Position numbers and translations under genes: made by a program. Of a DNA stretch of 5,282 bases, positions 4,614-5,282 are shown in pieces. The notes below the pieces were generated by a model. That model had not been told where the DNA came from, searched no databases, and saw nothing but the letters and a program-made list of their open reading frames with translations. The stretch's first letter is position 1. Each line of letters begins with the position of its first letter. Origin of the DNA: Verrucomicrobiota bacterium (GTDB lineage Bacteria; Verrucomicrobiota; Verrucomicrobiia; Opitutales; Opitutaceae); the NCBI GenBank assembly GCA_030916665.1, contig JAUPWC010000061.1:1-5282 (forward strand), given 5' to 3'.

Positions 4614-5095
4614 TTTTTTTTAAGTCGCGGCCAGTCCACTTTTTTCCAGCGGGCGATCGCCGCCTCGTCCCGCTCGATGGCCCGGCGGGTGGGCTGCTGG
4701 CAACTGAAGCCGAGGCCCCGCAGCAGCTTCCAAACGTGGCCGGGATGATAGCGTCGGCCGGTGCGTTCTGCGATCAGCTTGGCCACGCGGGGCAGCGTCC
4801 ACACCGCGGTAACGTGACCGTGAGCCTGCGGCCCTTCCACCAAGGCCGTGGCAATCTCCTCGCGCTGGACGGCATTGAGCTTGGCCTTCGGACCAGCCGC
4901 ACCCCGGCTGCGCAACGCGGCCAGTCCGCCCTTCTGCCAGCGCCGTTGCCAGTCGTGGGCCGACTGCCGTCGCACTTGGAGCAGGCGGGCCACCTCACTG
5001 GGGCCCTTGCCCTGGTCGAACAACTTACCGGCCTTCAACCGGCGTTTCTCCATCGCGGCATGATCTCGTTGCTTGGTCATGCCCAACGGAATCAT
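4565..5095 (-). CDS. IS630 transposase, N-terminal DNA-binding half (orfA frame)
   Basis: A 176-residue zero-frame product holding the helix-turn-helix DNA-binding part. The first HTH is GKLFDQGKGPSEVARLLQVR (23-42) followed by RQSAHDWQRRW. The linker LRSRGAAGPKAKLN leads to a winged-helix segment, WTLPRVAKLIAERTGRRYHP (99-118) and GHVWKLLRGLGFSCQQP, then ERDEAAIARWKKVDWPRLKKK. All of this is typical of the orfA-type half of IS630 transposases. Residues after Lys161 are out of the family frame and end at a TGA after 15 codons, since family similarity continues in the -1 frame. The ATG at 5095 is two bases inside the terminal repeat. The ATG at 5080 (MTKQRDHAAMEKRR) fits family N-termini as well or better. 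Neither has a Shine-Dalgarno. The unshifted product alone could act as a DNA-binding inhibitor, as for some IS elements; that is inference. Confidence 0.88.
   Translation of the reverse strand: MIPLGMTKQRDHAAMEKRRLKAGKLFDQGKGPSEVARLLQVRRQSAHDWQRRWQKGGLAALRSRGAAGPKAKLNAVQREEIATALVEGPQAHGHVTAVWTLPRVAKLIAERTGRRYHPGHVWKLLRGLGFSCQQPTRRAIERDEAAIARWKKVDWPRLKKKPGGNAAPSSSSTKAG
4597..4621 (-). other. Programmed -1 frameshift signal (A AAA AAG plus hairpin)
   Basis: On the minus strand a run of eight A then G gives the heptamer A AAA AAG (4619-4613) in phase with the orfA codons AAA AAG, the canonical bacterial -1 slippery site. Two bases downstream, CGGCG (4610-4606) and CGCCG (4601-4597) form a 5-bp stem closed by a GGAA loop of the GNRA class. 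Slippage by -1 joins ...LKKK directly to ARRERRTIVFIDES. The heptamer and its phase are seen directly; that the short, close hairpin stimulates slippage is inference. Confidence 0.85.
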
Positions 5096-5097
5096 CT

Positions 5098-5121
5098 GTC
5101 AGTCTATTAGGCGAGCCTTAA
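5098..5121 (-). repeat. IS630 terminal inverted repeat, transposase 5' end
   Basis: Reads, on the minus strand, TTAAGG then CTCGCCTAATAGACTGAC, matching the other end at 22 of 24 bases. A TA duplication sits at 5122-5123. The longest transposase start codon begins two bases inside it. Confidence 0.92.
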
Positions 5122-5282
5122 TAGATGGCTTTCGCGCCGGGCTTTAGGCCGGGAAACTGCCAACCCTCGCAGGTGTTGGGTAGGATGCGGTTGGGCGCTA
5201 CCGAACCTCACGAATCGCTAATAGTCGATCGCCAGATCGTGTCCTCACGACAAAAGGTGGCGATTGCCCGGGTCCGATGCCC
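5122..5282. other. IS flank to window edge, no confident gene
   Basis: On the plus strand a frame from the ATG at 5125 stays open to the window edge (52 codons, beginning MAFAPGFRPGNCQPSQ). It has no Shine-Dalgarno and no recognisable motif. On the minus strand all frames meet stops. Small palindromes occur, such as TCGTG-TCCT-CACGA (about 5237-5250) and CCGG arms around GCTTTAGG near 5137-5152. Before the insertion this DNA was contiguous with 4052, so it may hold the original upstream region of the membrane-protein gene. Confidence 0.35.

Larger units (their letters stand above)
4055..5121 (-). mobile_element. Complete IS630-family insertion sequence
   Basis: A 1067-bp element with 24-bp terminal inverted repeats (22 of 24 identical) and TA dinucleotides directly outside both ends (4053-4054 and 5122-5123), matching the TA target duplication of IS630/Tc1-mariner elements. 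It encodes one transposase on the minus strand in two overlapping frames joined by a -1 frameshift signal. Length, TIRs, TA duplication and the DDE motifs all agree with the family. With both ends, both frames and all catalytic residues present, it looks recent and potentially active. It is inserted upstream of the four-helix membrane-protein gene in the same transcriptional orientation. Confidence 0.93.

Noticed and set aside
4080..5095. Calling the split transposase a pseudogene
   Set aside because: The frame change falls exactly at a canonical A AAA AAG heptamer. Both terminal repeats and the whole DDE triad are intact, so programmed frameshifting explains it better than decay.
4098..5110. 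Plus-strand frames across the IS (4098-4748 and 4736-5110)
   Set aside because: Both are antisense to the transposase and carry no recognisable domain.

Overview
The window is a GC-rich bacterial stretch with five chromosomal genes and one complete insertion sequence. Most of the chromosomal genes fit non-phosphorylative L-fucose catabolism. High GC, few visible Shine-Dalgarno sequences, interspersed inverted-repeat intergenic elements and the sugar-degradation content suggest a Verrucomicrobiota (Opitutae-like) genome. That assignment is an inference from style, with no marker gene to confirm it.

Layout. Positions 1-132 hold no gene but include an imperfect hairpin and a short direct repeat. 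On the minus strand lie a RhaM-family mutarotase (133-477) and, upstream of it in the same transcription direction, an SDR oxidoreductase that closely resembles L-fucose dehydrogenase (573-1367). The 95-nt gap between them is largely filled by an inverted-repeat element. About 150 bp of divergent regulatory DNA, containing a perfect 6+6 palindrome, separates the SDR gene from an AraC-family regulator on the plus strand (about 1517-2434). A second copy of the inverted-repeat element follows, then a zinc-dependent medium-chain dehydrogenase (2558-3574). A four-helix membrane protein of unknown function (3576-3986, minus) ends one base from the dehydrogenase stop codon.

A complete IS630-family element (4055-5121) sits just upstream of the membrane-protein gene. 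It has 24-bp terminal inverted repeats and TA target duplications. Its transposase is split into two frames joined by a canonical A AAA AAG -1 slippery site, and the fused product would carry a full DDE triad. The last 161 bases contain only an open frame running off the window edge, with no recognisable product.

How the genes work together (inference). The mutarotase would interconvert L-fucose anomers, and the SDR would oxidise L-fucose to L-fuconolactone. The AraC protein would sense the sugar or a downstream intermediate and control both directions from the shared intergenic region. The zinc dehydrogenase may act on this or a related sugar acid, but its substrate cannot be read from sequence. 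The later pathway enzymes (lactonase, L-fuconate dehydratase, 2-keto-3-deoxy-L-fuconate dehydrogenase and cleavage enzyme) are not in the window. I found no clearly unprecedented system; the most interesting items are the interspersed repeat family, the IS frameshift cassette and the unassigned dehydrogenase.
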